A DNA stretch of 64,000 bases from Nyssa sinensis (taxonomy: Eukaryota; Streptophyta; Magnoliopsida; Cornales; Nyssaceae). This document shows, in pieces, positions 10,869-23,433 of the stretch (its first letter is position 1; every line of letters starts with the position of its first letter). The stretch spans positions 30,626,576-30,690,575 of the forward strand of contig CM018037.1 of the NCBI GenBank assembly GCA_008638375.1, written 5' to 3'. The translations under genes were made by a program, and so were the position numbers. The notes beneath the pieces are model-generated. The model was not told where the DNA came from, searched no databases, and saw only the letters and a list, made by a program, of their open reading frames with translations.

Positions 10869-12452
10869 TGTGATCTTCCCTGATTGACTTTTTTTATGAC
10901 GGATTTGACTTTTTTATTTAAAAAAAAAAAAGACAGATAACCTAAAATCTTTCCCGAGTATGCGGATTGAGGAATATGTAGTCGTCAAGTACATATTCTC
11001 CCATGATAATGACCGCCGAAGTGTTCTCTTAAAATGAGATTTTAAGAGTAATAATAAAACTCATTTTAGTCTTATTAAAATTAAATTTTAGTATTGTTAT
11101 TGTATTAAAAAATTAATTTTTTAATATTTATATTTGAATGGTGAAATATTTATTTTTATTTAACTATTATTTTTATTTTTAATTATCATTGAAATTTGAG
11201 TACTGATATAAGAAAAAACTTTAATAAAATCCCTAACATGTATTTGAAACAATTTGAATTATTAAAATGTATGATAGCTAATCAAACAAGTCATATTTAA
11301 AAGAATATTTAATTTGTTCAAATATTGAAAGCAAGAATGACGAATCATTGGAACACTATTTTGAAACTGAACTATTAAAATATAACTATGACAGTTCTAA
11401 TGATTCAAACATTAGAACTGTTCTAACATGTAATGTTATGACTTATTTTTTTAATAAATCATATCACAGATAACATGACAATATTAGAAAGACACAATAT
11501 GTGTCAATCCCGTTCAAGAATTTTTCGTTATTAATATATACATTTTTTTTGAAAAAAGATTATTAATTGATCTGAACAATCAATTAGAAGATATCACATA
11601 TGTAGGCTTATAAAAAAAAATTATATACTTAATAGTTTTTTCAGGGTTAATTTTATATAATTGGAGGATTAAAACGATAAAGTAACAATTCTAAATGAGA
11701 TTTTTTTATAATATTAATTTAACTTTTTACTTTGTTTCTTATATATTGTGTCTTTAAAGTAGATTTAAACATATAATATAAATATTATTCTAATAATATT
11801 TTATTTTTAAAATACTTTAAATTTAATTTACATAAATATTAAGAAGTTGGATGCCACGTTCTCATTAGATTTTTTTTACTCATTGTTTAGTTTTAAGCTT
11901 TAAAGAGACACGTGGAGTTCATTAAAGTTAGTTGTCACTTGCCAGCCACGACAAAGAGAAAAAAAAAAGAAAAGAAAAGAAGTGACATGCTATACTGGCC
12001 CCCCACATATTCCAAGATTTAAGCATGTATTTTAATTAAAAAGAATAATTGAGATAATGTTGTTATTAACATAAATAGAGAATGTGGTCGGTTCAGTTAA
12101 GCTTTAGAGGGGCATATAATTGGTGAGACTGAATGGCATGTGATGAAGACAATACACAAACAGAATCTTATCTTGATCTAAAAAATGTTAATGATACAAA
12201 GCACTTTGAGTTGTTGCACAAAGATTAGGCAGCATACCTTAAAAAAGTTAATTATGGTCCCATATCTTATGTTTAAGGCAAATTATGCATGAAAAACATG
12301 TTCTCGTCTTATTCTAAATGTAAAAATGTTTGATATAGGAGAGTTCTGTTTTTTTTTTTTTAGAAACAATGAAGTATTACGATTCATGTATTACAAAATA
12401 TTTGGATAAAAATAAATTATTACAACCAACTCAGTCAACTTACAAAATTATA

Positions 12453-12712
12453 CTCTCTTCGTCCCGAATTAAAAATCTCTTATTCCATTTTGAGATGTCT
12501 CATAATAAGAGTTCTGTTTAAAAAATTAATGTATAAATAATTGTGAAAATTTTAAATTACCCTCACAAATTTAATGTGAATGTACTACTCAATGTAAATG
12601 AAGGTTAGTTTTATAAATTTATCCTCTTAATCTAGTGTAAAAGCATTAAATGATTGTTCAAAATAAAAAGTTAATTTTTTCAAAATGGACTATTAATTCG
12701 GAATGGAGGGAG
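12453..12712. mobile_element. Stowaway-like (Tc1/Mariner) MITE
   Basis: The left terminus CTCTCTTCGTCCCGAATTAA and the right terminus (minus strand) CTCCCTCCATTCCGAATTAA form an imperfect inverted repeat of about 25 bp. It matches the CTCCCTCCGTCC-type ends of plant Stowaway MITEs. TA dinucleotides flank both ends (12451-12452, 12713-12714), the expected target duplication. Length is 260 bp with no coding capacity. Confidence 0.8.
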
Positions 12713-14126
12713 TATAACATAACTCCAAGAGTTTGGGTGAAAACAAATATTGATAACTTGAACATATGACATCTTATTTGAAGGTGACATGAATGACCGA
12801 CTGAACTAGCTAAAATTAGTTAAATATCAAGAGAGTTCTTACATAATTAAGAAAATTACGAGCATGCACTAGAAATTTTGAAATAAGACACAAGCATAGA
12901 AATTTATGAAGTTTTAAACTACGCAATAGAAAAAAAATATATATTTATATGTTTATGTAAGCATATACTGATAGAAAATGAAAATAATTTGAAATAAGAG
13001 TCTATTAATATAAATAAAATTTATTTCATAGAGTGTTTATGAGTTTTTTTTTTATTTTTATTTTTTGTGTAAATAGACTTTTATGAGTTTTAAACATATA
13101 TTTGCATTATGACTTCTTAGATCTTGCTTTGCCGTGGTGCAACTAGACCATGCGATACTCAAAAAAAAATAGAAAATTATAAATTAAAGAAGACTCTTAT
13201 ATAAATATATAAAAAAAAAATTGGGGCAATTCTTAATTTTTTTTTTTTAATTTCTATAAAATTAGGGGTCCCTCTCTCGCTATCAGTTCGGGAGAAATTC
13301 TTTTATAAACTTAATACATGAATCAAAAATTAAATTTTAAAATTATAAAATATTTAAATATTTGCATATGAATTCGAGTTTACAGTTGATAAAGAGAGTT
13401 ATAACCTGAGTTGAAATAAACTACCATACTACGTAATGGGCCAATTGGAATCCAAACCCACCAAAGGTCCAAAACAGTTGGAAGTGATGCTTCAGGTCCA
13501 TCACAATAATAGCGAGGAATGGCCGACTTAACTTTGTTAGCTGCTCACGCTTGAGCTAGGCCCGCTCCATGTTTGATAGTCAGGTAACATCCTTGAGTGG
13601 GACAATGCACTGGCATAACTATATATATATATATATACACCTTATAATAATTTTAAAAAAAATTATAAATTATTATATAAGTAATAGAAATATTAATAAT
13701 CTATTATATTTTCTTTGATAAATAATATTTTAGAAATACAGAGCAAAGTATGGATAAAATTATTCAATACAGCAGAAATGAATAGAAACGATGTGGTTAA
13801 ATACTGGCAAATCCAAAGAGTAACAATGAGCATGGTTTTGTAATATTATATTTTTTATTATTAATTTTGTTAAAATATTTTAATAAAATATGACTTGATC
13901 TATTAAAATTTTTTATATATTTATACGAATGAATCCACTTAAATTTTAAAAATTTCAATTTCCTTTCCCTCCAACTGAAATTTTTTAATCCATCATTGTG
14001 ATTAAAATCCTTCTCTTTGCACAGACATGTCAAAATTCGAGAACCATGTCCCGCACACACGATCATGATAGTTGTTAGAGAATATAATAATAAAATTATA
14101 TATTTTTTTAACAGCTTAAGTTTTTT

Positions 14127-14366
14127 AACTTAGTGTTCATTTAGATGGGTGATGAAAACGAACGTTTAGGAAAATGACGTTTTGAAATGGGTGTTTTGAA
14201 AAAACCTATTTATTAACACTTTTTCAAAACGCTTGTTTTCGTCTTAAAAATATTCAAACAGACGTTTCGAAAAATTTAAGCAAACACCTATTTATTTTAA
14301 AAACCTATTTAAAATATGAAAATGATCAAACGGACGGTTCCACTATCCATCCAAATACAACCTTAA
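14127..14366. mobile_element. Candidate MITE (hAT-like ends)
   Basis: The ends are imperfect inverted repeats: the left reads GTGTTCATTTAGATGGG, the right on the minus strand GGTTGTATTTGGATGGA. The interior repeats AAACG/CGTTT blocks in both orientations. CTTAAG occurs just outside each end but a clean 8-bp duplication is not obvious. Assignment to hAT rests on the appearance of the ends. Confidence 0.4.
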
Positions 14367-15825
14367 GCTTTTAAATGAGTTAGTTCATTCCTTCCCATTG
14401 TTATACACAAAAATATTTATTTTCAATCTAATAATTTTAATAATTAATAATAAGTTATATATACGTTTACAGTGTATTGTTATACGAGATATTCTTTTAT
14501 TAGTCTAATATATCACGTGATAATATATTCTTTTCCATTACACTCTGTCATATATATTATATTTTATATTTTACTAAAAAGATAAATTATATCAAACATC
14601 ATAAAAAAATAATTAAAAAATTAATATTGTCACTGTACCGGATCATTCAAAAAAATTTCTTATTATAGATGTTACTGAACCCATTACCCACTAAGAAAAA
14701 AGAAAAGTCAAAAACAAGATGCCTGCTGAAGTGCTGAAACTGAGAGCCATTTGAATGAATTATATAGTATATGTGTGTGAACAGAGAAGTTGTGGGCTTG
14801 AATAGAACAGCTCCCCTCCAACCATACAAATTACCAACCAACCCCACCTAATGCATACATTCCATAAAAGAATGACAAGGAGCAGGCAAAAGTTTGCCAA
14901 CTTGATCAAGAATCAAATCAGACTTACAGAACTGCTCTTCTTTCTCTTTCTCTGTGATGCAACTGGTTTTATTTCTTTGCGAGTTCCAAGGCACTGCTGG
15001 CTGGCCACCACATGCAATTCAATGCCCAGAAGTTTTCTGCTTCCTTTTACATGCAGACACGTAATTTCTTCATGCAAATTCTCTGACACAGCTCTTTTCA
15101 TCTTTTTCTTTAGTTTTGTTGGATATTTTAAAACAAAAAAAAAAAAGAAGAGAATTTTAATTTTACTTGATGCATTATGAATTTTAATAAGAGTTAATTA
15201 GTCACATTTCTTTAAAAAATATATTTAATTATTATAAAAAATATAATAGTTTAAAATTTAAGTTATTGTAAGACTCAAAAATTACTTTAAGATTAAATAT
15301 AAGACTCTAATACCAAATATAATGTAAAACTAAAAAAAATAAGAAAATGAAATTGTTTTGTTCTTCAACCATAAAATAAATTTCTATTATTTTATTAAAG
15401 CAATGTAAAATCTCACACTCACAAATATATTAGCATAATCTCTCATGAAACTCGGATTTATAGGCACACTACAATTATAGTAGCTACAATTCCGACATGC
15501 TACATAAAGACACACACTCTCACAGTGTAGCCTCTCGACTCACAGGTTCTTTTTTTGACCACCATTTATTATTTTTGTGGTTTACAATTTAATATGACAA
15601 AAAATCACATATATATATATATCTATAATATTGAGTTTAAGTCTTATATTAATTAGAACATCTAATTATATACAAACTAAGTATATCTTATTTAATTATA
15701 ATCAAAAAAATTAACTTTCATTAGAATATTATATACAAACTAGTATCACTGCTCTTTCAACACCTTAACAAAATACAAGCATCTTTCCTAACCCCACCAT
15801 CCCCAACTTCTCTTTAAACCTCTCT

Positions 15826-16150
15826 TTGTGCCTCTCTCTCTCCCCTCAGCGAAGCTCATTTGCAGAAAGAAGTCGTCCTCTTATTAGATCTGTATCACCA
15901 AGAAGGTTGGCATCTCGAATGCGGAGGGTCCAAATAGGCAGATCTGGGTCACGCAAGGCTATTGCACTAATCATTAAGAGTCTCAATTATTGTCCTGCTA
16001 GAAAATGGACAGTGTCATAGAAATACAGTCGAACAGTAGTAAAGAGGAAGGATCTGAGCAACCCTCTAAAAAATCTGAGAATAATATAAGGTGAATGAGT
16101 GTGCAAGCTAGATGCAATTAACCTTTTTGAAAGCAAACAGAGAGGCAGTG
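15826..16150 (+). pseudogene. Gene fragment, possibly from a COP1-interacting-protein-related family
   Basis: An open stretch of 64 codons rich in Ser and Arg ([20 protein letters not shown]) ends in a stop at 16018. Beyond it, other frames give SKEEGSEQPSKKSENNIR, then a stop, MSVQ, and after a further shift DAINLFESKQR. Together these resemble a conserved segment of large plant proteins that I recall as COP1-interacting-protein-related, with stops and frame changes between blocks. I could not verify the family. No promoter or further exons are seen, so it looks like an isolated scrap of a gene. Confidence 0.4.
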
Positions 16151-17734
16151 GCTGAAGATGGCTTCTTTTGTTTTGTTTTGTTTTTAACTTTTCGTCTTTG
16201 TTCATTGGTGATGATGGTGAACTTCTAAGTTCTTCAATGAGGGTCCACCAGATGGAAGGTAATTGATTTATTTTTGTCACAAAATAACTTTTCTTATAGC
16301 AGGGCAATTCACAATTCCCCTCTAATTATATAAACAATAATTTTATAATTTTTTACTGTCTCTTATATATATATAATATTATAATAAATAATATATTCAC
16401 AAATATATTTATTTTGTTTTATTTTATGTCTTATTTTATATTATTTTTATTATTTTCAACCTAGTTATCTTCAACAATAGTAGAAAATGAAAGATTTCCC
16501 TTTTCCGTCAACTTGAGAATGTAAATATATTGTTTAAACAAATTGTCTAGTTTTTGGTAATTTCGACAGTAGTATAATTTTTTAAAAGAAAAACCCCATA
16601 AGCCCAGAGAACAACAATGTCAGATACATAAGAAGTTGCCATTCTCTCCTTAACAAGACTTTGCAATAATGAAACAAACTGATCTGATCCATGCCGACAA
16701 GGAAGCACAAGGTATTAATAATACTGCATAAGCATCAATTTTCACATGCAAGTTTCTGATCAAGGTTGTAAATTTGGTGTTTGTCACACTGATGAATCTT
16801 TGAGTTTAAATTTTATTGAAAATTATGAACTTTTGAGTTTCAAGTTTTTTGGAAAATAATAATTTTTTGGTTCGTGAGGCTTCTGGAATATTATTCAGTT
16901 ACGCAATTGAAAATTACAATTAGTAAGATAGTTCCGGGTTATCAAAAAATAAATTTAATAAATTTTCTTACAAGACCTATGTTTGCATTAGTATGTTAGA
17001 TCACCAGCTTCTAATACCGAGTGAACAGAATGCAAGATTGTAAATTTTCCATTGAACGAATAGAATAGTAAGTAAAATTTCAAAATATTTTAAAATCAGA
17101 GTTTTGATATTATGTTAGATTATTGATAGGTCTAAAATTTAAGTCATTAAAAAGCTGAGCTAAAAATTAACGTGAATGCAAAGTATATACGTAAAGACAC
17201 CCTCAATTAAGGAAATAGGATTTAAATTAAGGATCTTTAATACATTATTGATTGTGAGTAATGTTACATATCTCTAAAAAAAGGTACTAAACTTATTCAT
17301 TAATTAACATGAATTATCATAAGTTTTCTTATAATTTAAATTATTTAATCATATAAAAAATATTCTTAACATATTATCAAATAAATAATTAAATTAGATA
17401 AATCTATTATTTTCTTTGTTGTGTTTTTTAACCCTTGATGATTCTTTGCATGCATGAGACTGTCACGTAAGATTCATAATTATGAAAAAGTTAATGTCTA
17501 ATGGAATAATTTTACGATAAAATTGTAGATTAAATTTGAATATTGATGTAAAATTTGTGTGAATTTCAAAGTCTTCTTTTTCAAATAGAATTGAATCATA
17601 ATGTGATAGTATACTCTTTTAATACTATCCTACCAAATGTATTGTGGTATATTTAAAAAAATAAAATAAAAAATAATACATGATATAACATTATTACAAT
17701 AGTACATTGCGACCGTGATAAGCGATTAACATTT

Positions 17735-17865
17735 AGTATGTGTTTGGTTCTAACGTAATGAATTTCAAAACTAATTTTTTAAATTAAAATAATTTTTTTT
17801 AATAAATTAGATATTTGAATTAAATTATAAATGACACTTTTTTTAACTGTGAATCCAAACATGCC
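17735..17865. mobile_element. Possible short MITE
   Basis: Left end AGTATGTGTTTGGTTC and right end (minus strand) AAGGCATGTTTGGATTC form a weak inverted repeat about 130 bp apart. No target duplication is clear. Weak evidence. Confidence 0.25.
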
Positions 17866-18144
17866 TTCAAGAATTTTCATTCGAAGGTTCAAATGTGAAC
17901 AGAATCTCACACGGTCAGGCAGTGGAACTTTTTCTCATAATTATGGGTCCCCTGGCTTTTTCATGCCCGTCACTCACCGTAGGAGAATGGAATCCAATTG
18001 GTACAGTCTCACCTTACTGAGAAATTTTATCAGTTTATTAATTTTGCATAAATCTGATAAATAATATAATGATATTTAAATAAAATATTTAAATTTTAAA
18101 AGATATAAAAGATTATATTTATTTATACAAGTAAGATGTGATTT

Positions 18145-18693
18145 AGGGGTGTCAATTCGTGTTATCGTGTCGTAGTTCGGGTCGTGTCAAGGACATATAT
18201 ATGTCAAAAATATGTGTGAACCCTAACCCAACACTATTAACTAATTGTATCAAGTTTCAAAACCCAAACCCTAACCCATTTATTAAAGAGGTTACACGTG
18301 TCGACACACAACCCGTTTATTTTAATTTTTTATTTTTTAAATAAAAAAATTTACCTATCTTTTAACATGTATAGATAATTTTCAAGTTTAGTAACTTTAG
18401 ATATGGACCAAATCAAAGTAGAAACATCTTTTATAAATAAAAAATTTCAAAACCTTGATAAATATTTGATGTGAGACGAATTATCTTAACTCATAATATA
18501 TTTTATAATTAAACGTGTTAAGTCGTGTTAAATGGATTGACACTAGTAAAACTCAAACACGATCTGTTTATTAATCGTGTTATACGTGTCAACCCGTTTA
18601 TGACTCAAACTCATTTATGCTAAACCCAAACTCGTTAACTTTCGTGTCATGTTCGAGTCATATTATCGTGTCGTCTTAAAAATTGACACTCCT
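18145..18693. mobile_element. TA-flanked inverted-repeat element (~550 bp)
   Basis: The left end reads GGGGTGTCAATT and the right end on the minus strand GGAGTGTCAATT. Each is preceded by TTA on its own strand, so TA flanks both sides. Both subterminal regions carry CGTGTTATCGTGTCG-like blocks, and the interior repeats CGTGT(C/T) motifs. There is no reading frame. It looks like a non-autonomous element; the superfamily is unclear because a 2-3 bp target duplication does not discriminate. Confidence 0.5.
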
Positions 18694-20274
18694 AATATGA
18701 TCGACAAAATTCATGAATCAGATCAATAGAATGATCGATTATAAAATTTCTTCACTTGAAAGACACCTTTCTATTTCCTCCTTCAGCATTTTTGTTTTTC
18801 GATAGCTAATTAAAATATATTTATGGATAGTCAGTCACTATAGGTCATATAAAATCTAATTCCCAGACTTGTCTGTCTAGTTGTAATTTAATAGTTTTAT
18901 GTAAATATAGATATACACACACACGTGTATGTATATATATTTGATGGATTAAATGGATTCTAATTTTGAGTTTCCAATTCTTCTTTTCTTGCCTCATCTT
19001 TTTTATAGTTGAAGAATATTTTTTTATCAAACAATGTATCTACACTATAACTTGTCACACATGCAAAGTATATACATGACAATCATATAAATTTTATTTT
19101 TAAATAATAAATAAAAATTGAATGAAAGTTGGGGCATTATCAACAATTATAATAAATAACTTCTCTATAAAATTAGGAAAGTTGTAGAGTTTGTTTGAGA
19201 TAATCATACCACACCCGATAATTATATGAAATGATTGTTCACTGGTTATACAATTAATTACTCTTAGACATAATTGTCAAATTGTCCAAGTCAATTTTAG
19301 GCGATAGATCTAAATTACTTTGTAGAGGCTTAGGTGATCCCTAACCAAAAGACATGATACAAAAGTAATCTAATTCATTATTTTAATTCATAATTTCATA
19401 CAATTTATGTTATTTATAAGAAATTAAATCAATAAAGAGAATATTCTTATTTTTACATAAAAATATTTTAAAAAAAGACAATAATAACTATTTATTAATA
19501 ATATTATTTTATGTTAACAAACAAAAATGTAACTTAAATTTTAGAAATAGTATAGGATATGCAAATAAATAATGTAATAAAAAATACTTAAAACAAAGTA
19601 AACTCATTTAAATAATAGAATTTCTTGATAAAAATAACATTAAAGGGATATGATTAAAATTCAAAACAATGATCATTAAATAGGTCTAAATGTAATTTGT
19701 TTTACTTTAACAACAAGAGATGAATAATTTGGAGGATCGATGAGTTAATATTAGTATAATTTTCTAAAATTGGCTTTATCTATTATATATATATAAAAAA
19801 AAAAAAGGGTATATAGATATAATAAAATATTGCTTTATATATTAGAGCTTCAAGTTCAAATAACTACTGTTTAAAATATTTTTAATCTCTTTGTTAATCT
19901 CACCACATTTATTCATAAATTCAAAATTTATAACTATATACACTTCTAAAAAAAAGGAATAAAAAAACTTAATAATAAATTAAAAATTAATTATACATTA
20001 AATTATAAAATTTGACTAATAAAAAAAATTCGCTATGCAATTGTAAAATAAAATTGAAGATACTGTTTGTGTATCCCTTCATGGTTACACGTTTGAACTA
20101 CGTGTACATCTCGGCATTCTGGACCATTTGACAGAAGATCACTGATTAACGAACAGCTCTTTACAGTCTTACCTTATTGACGAAGCAAGTTCTTTGATAA
20201 GTAACCAAATAACAGCAAGCAGAAATAAATAAAACAATTATTTTACTTAAAATTTGAATAAAAATAAATATATG

Positions 20275-20275
<1 letters not shown>

Positions 20276-20310
<35 letters not shown>
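20276..20310. repeat. (TA)n(GA)n microsatellite upstream of the ABI4-like gene
   Basis: A compound tract about 250 bp before the start codon, probably in the promoter or 5' leader. Confidence 0.9.
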
Positions 20311-20557
20311 CCCAATTCCGGTTGTTCCAATCTACACGAGCTGGGTCTTTTCTTCATAGGGCAGCAATCCTTCTTTCTCTCTCTACCAATGTATTAATAT
20401 ATGTGCATATGTATAAGACCACCGCCCTCATCTACCATTTACAGAGATGAGATTCAAATCAATCTTCAGAGCCCTCTATTTCGACTAATCGGGTGACAGA
20501 GAACGAGGTGGTCTCCATCTTTTTCTTATTCCACTTCTTCAAATAGCAGCAGAGACT

Positions 20558-21475
20558 ATGGCCAGTGCAGGCCATTTTCACCCTACCCAAGACACTGATA
20601 CAAACACCGACACCACTAACCCTATTTCTTCTCTTCCCAACACTACCGATACCTCCACCAAAGACGACTCTGCCACCGCCACCAGTCACAGTAACAGTAG
20701 TAGGAAGTGTAAAGGCAAAGGAGGGCCTGATAATTGTAAGTTTAGATTCAGAGGAGTGAGACAAAGAAGTTGGGGTAAGTGGGTGGCCGAGATCCGCGAG
20801 CCACGAAAGCGAACACGACGGTGGCTCGGCACCTTCGCCACCGCTGAGGACGCCGCGCGAGCGTATGACCGCACCGCCATTATACTATACGGTTCTAGGG
20901 CTCAGCTCAACCTCCAAACCTCGGGTTCTGGCTCTTCATCTCAGTCGTCCACACGCGGTGGCTCTTCGACGTCTTCCACTCAAACGCTTCGCCCTTTACT
21001 TCCTCGTCCCTCAGGCTTTGGCCTCACTTACACTTCTTCCACCTCACTTCCTCCGCCGTCTGCGGCAGCATCACTGGCGTCTGCTTACGTACCGTACGGT
21101 CTATACCCTACCGTACAGTACCCGAACATCGTACAAAATCCCCAACCACTACTCCATCACCACCAACAGTGTGCACCGTCTGATGTGAATCTTGAGTCTG
21201 ACCCCACCACAGCAACCATTTCTTATCCAAACCTTAATCATCATCAAAATTCTCATCGTCAGAGTACTGGTGTCTACGATGAAATCAATTCGCTTGTGGG
21301 CTCAGTTGGGTCAAGCTTGTCTGTGTCTTCACCTGTGGTTGCACCGGTGGTGTCAGATACGGCGGTGACCGGCGGATCTGGATCATCTCCTGCGTTGTGG
21401 CAGTTTAGCAACGATGATGAGTACCCGTCGGCTAGTATTTGGGACTATGGAGACCCTTATTTGTTTGATTTTTGA
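20558..21475 (+). CDS. ABI4: ABI4-like AP2/ERF transcription factor (DREB A-3)
   Basis: The protein has 305 residues from a single exon. ABI4 is a nuclear regulator of abscisic acid and sugar signalling, seed maturation and organelle retrograde responses, and binds CE1-type CACCG elements. The AP2 domain spans about residues 62-119: it opens with [14 protein letters not shown], carries the AEIREP block (V77, E79) and WLGTF, and ends with GSRAQLNL. The basic stretch [12 protein letters not shown] just before the domain, the LRPLLPRP motif at residues 144-151 and the acidic aromatic C terminus ([13 protein letters not shown]) are ABI4 hallmarks and separate it from other DREBs. A Ser/Thr-rich N terminus and Gln/His-containing middle fit the family. 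No lesions are seen. An ACGTG core (20100-20104) lies about 450 bp upstream and may be an ABA-response element. Orthology is inferred from motifs. Confidence 0.92.
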   Translation: MASAGHFHPTQDTDTNTDTTNPISSLPNTTDTSTKDDSATATSHSNSSRKCKGKGGPDNCKFRFRGVRQRSWGKWVAEIREPRKRTRRWLGTFATAEDAARAYDRTAIILYGSRAQLNLQTSGSGSSSQSSTRGGSSTSSTQTLRPLLPRPSGFGLTYTSSTSLPPPSAAASLASAYVPYGLYPTVQYPNIVQNPQPLLHHHQQCAPSDVNLESDPTTATISYPNLNHHQNSHRQSTGVYDEINSLVGSVGSSLSVSSPVVAPVVSDTAVTGGSGSSPALWQFSNDDEYPSASIWDYGDPYLFDF

Positions 21476-23397
21476 AGGGTTTATCAAGCTGGCTTGCATG
21501 CAAGTCATAGAGGCTTGGTTATCTAGTAATTAATCGTCTTCATGGTTTGATTACTGGGAAAATATACTTAGATTGAACTGAAATTGGAGTCGATTAAACT
21601 ATCAAACTGACGAAGTTGGAGATATATATGAGAAGATGGGATTGCACCAGTGATTAGAAGACTTACATTATTTATTGATAAAGTGATGATTTTCGCAGTT
21701 GCATGTGTTGTTTCTGAAGGTATGATCACTCATGCTTTCTCTTTTTATCAGGTAATTTTCTTGCATTCATGGGTGATGGGTAGTTTCTACTAATTACTAT
21801 ATCATAAGGGTTAAGATAGCAAGCATGTAGTTTGAGATGAATATTGAATGAAAGAAAATTCTTGAGGAAAATTTTTATTTATTTTCCACTTCGGTGTAAG
21901 AGAAAAATTTGTATCCTCTCTCTTTAATGTGAAAAAAAATGCAATCTGACATATTTTTAGGCTGTGTTTTACTGTTTCACATTGGTGGTAGGCGGCAAGA
22001 AGTTAATGACAAAACTCAAATCGGCATGCATGTGTTGTTTTACATTTCATTTGAATCAAGTTCAAAATTCAAACGTTAATTGCTGTAGTGAATCCAATTC
22101 AAGAGAGATTCTGATAATCCATGCCTCAGTTTAATTTGCTTCAAGAGTAATTAATACTTATAAGGTGGGTTAATGGATTCACACAACATACATTGATATA
22201 TAGCTAGGTTGATATATATGCCTACAAAACTAGTTCTAGTAATGCATGGTCTATGTAGTTCATACTTGAATTCATAAAGTATCATACAAAAAGGAGAAGG
22301 GTAATCCTACAGTCTAGCTCGGAAGTTTGAGCTTATGTCAAGAGATTGAGTTTTTATTAATTTCGATCATTCTGTCTCATATAAATTTTGAGTTTACAAA
22401 AGCATTACATATCCATAAGAGAAACGGCTTTTCTAAGTAAAAAGCTAGCGAATCGGTGCAGTTTAAAAGTCCCAATGTAAATGTTTTTACATAATATTTG
22501 AAATGAGAGTTTATTTCCTGTTCCATTGCAAAATGACTTCATTTTTGTTGGAAATGGAGGATCATTCTCATAATTTCATGAAACGATTTTAATGAAAAAA
22601 TTATTGTAATATGTAAAGTAAAATGGAATAATTGCAGAGGCTAGCAAAAAGGCCTTAGATATAAAACAATTTTGCTCTGGTTGCTGAGTAAAAAGCTGGC
22701 GAATAATTCTGTGCATAATCAACTATTTATGCACTTAATTATCTTGGCTCTATAGTTTCATCACATGTAATTATTTTCTCCCCCTAAAAAATAAAAAATA
22801 TGGTAAGAAATTAACTGGGAATGAAGCCTGAATTATAGGATTAGGTTAATTTCATTTATTTCCGTTGTGATTGGAAGTTTGTTCTTCACATTATTAATTA
22901 GCCATTTTTGATGTTCTATTCATTAGGATAAGTTAAAGTTTACCTGTGTATGTTAAGAGTTCCTATAGAATTATTATTTATTCACCATGAAATTGGGTTG
23001 ATTTCTCAAAAGGTATTCAACTTAAGAAAGTTTTATTTTCACTATTTGTGATCGGTTATATGTGATTCTTGTATCGATCATCATTTATTTTTTCTGTTTA
23101 CGACCATTTCTTTACAGTTCGTTTGGATAAGTAGGAGGGAAAAGAAAGAAGAGGAGAGTATTAGTTATGAGAGAAAGGAAAGAAAATGAGAAGAGAGGAG
23201 AGCAGAGGGTAATCCCTCCTTTATGTTTGAATAATTAATAAAAGGAAAGGAGAAGAAAGACTAATATAATCATTTCATCTAGTTTGAGAATGATCGATAA
23301 AAGAGAGAAAGTAAATGAAAAGATTTTATATTATTTTACTATTATACCCTTTTAAATTAAGCATACTATTTTGACTATTATAATATAATACAATCTA

Positions 23398-23432
<35 letters not shown>
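23398..23432. repeat. (TA)n(TG)n microsatellite
   Basis: A compound dinucleotide repeat, followed within 150 bp by two poly-A runs. Confidence 0.95.

Positions 23433-23433
<1 letters not shown>

Larger units (their letters stand above)
10869..20450. other. AT-rich intergenic region
   Basis: About 9.6 kb with no intact gene. It contains a Stowaway-like MITE (12453-12712), two weaker inverted-repeat elements (14127-14366 and about 17735-17865), a pseudogene scrap (15826-16150), a TA-flanked inverted-repeat element (18145-18693) and short TA tracts near 13620, 15610 and 19780. The rest is AT-rich and I see nothing else in it. Confidence 0.6.
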
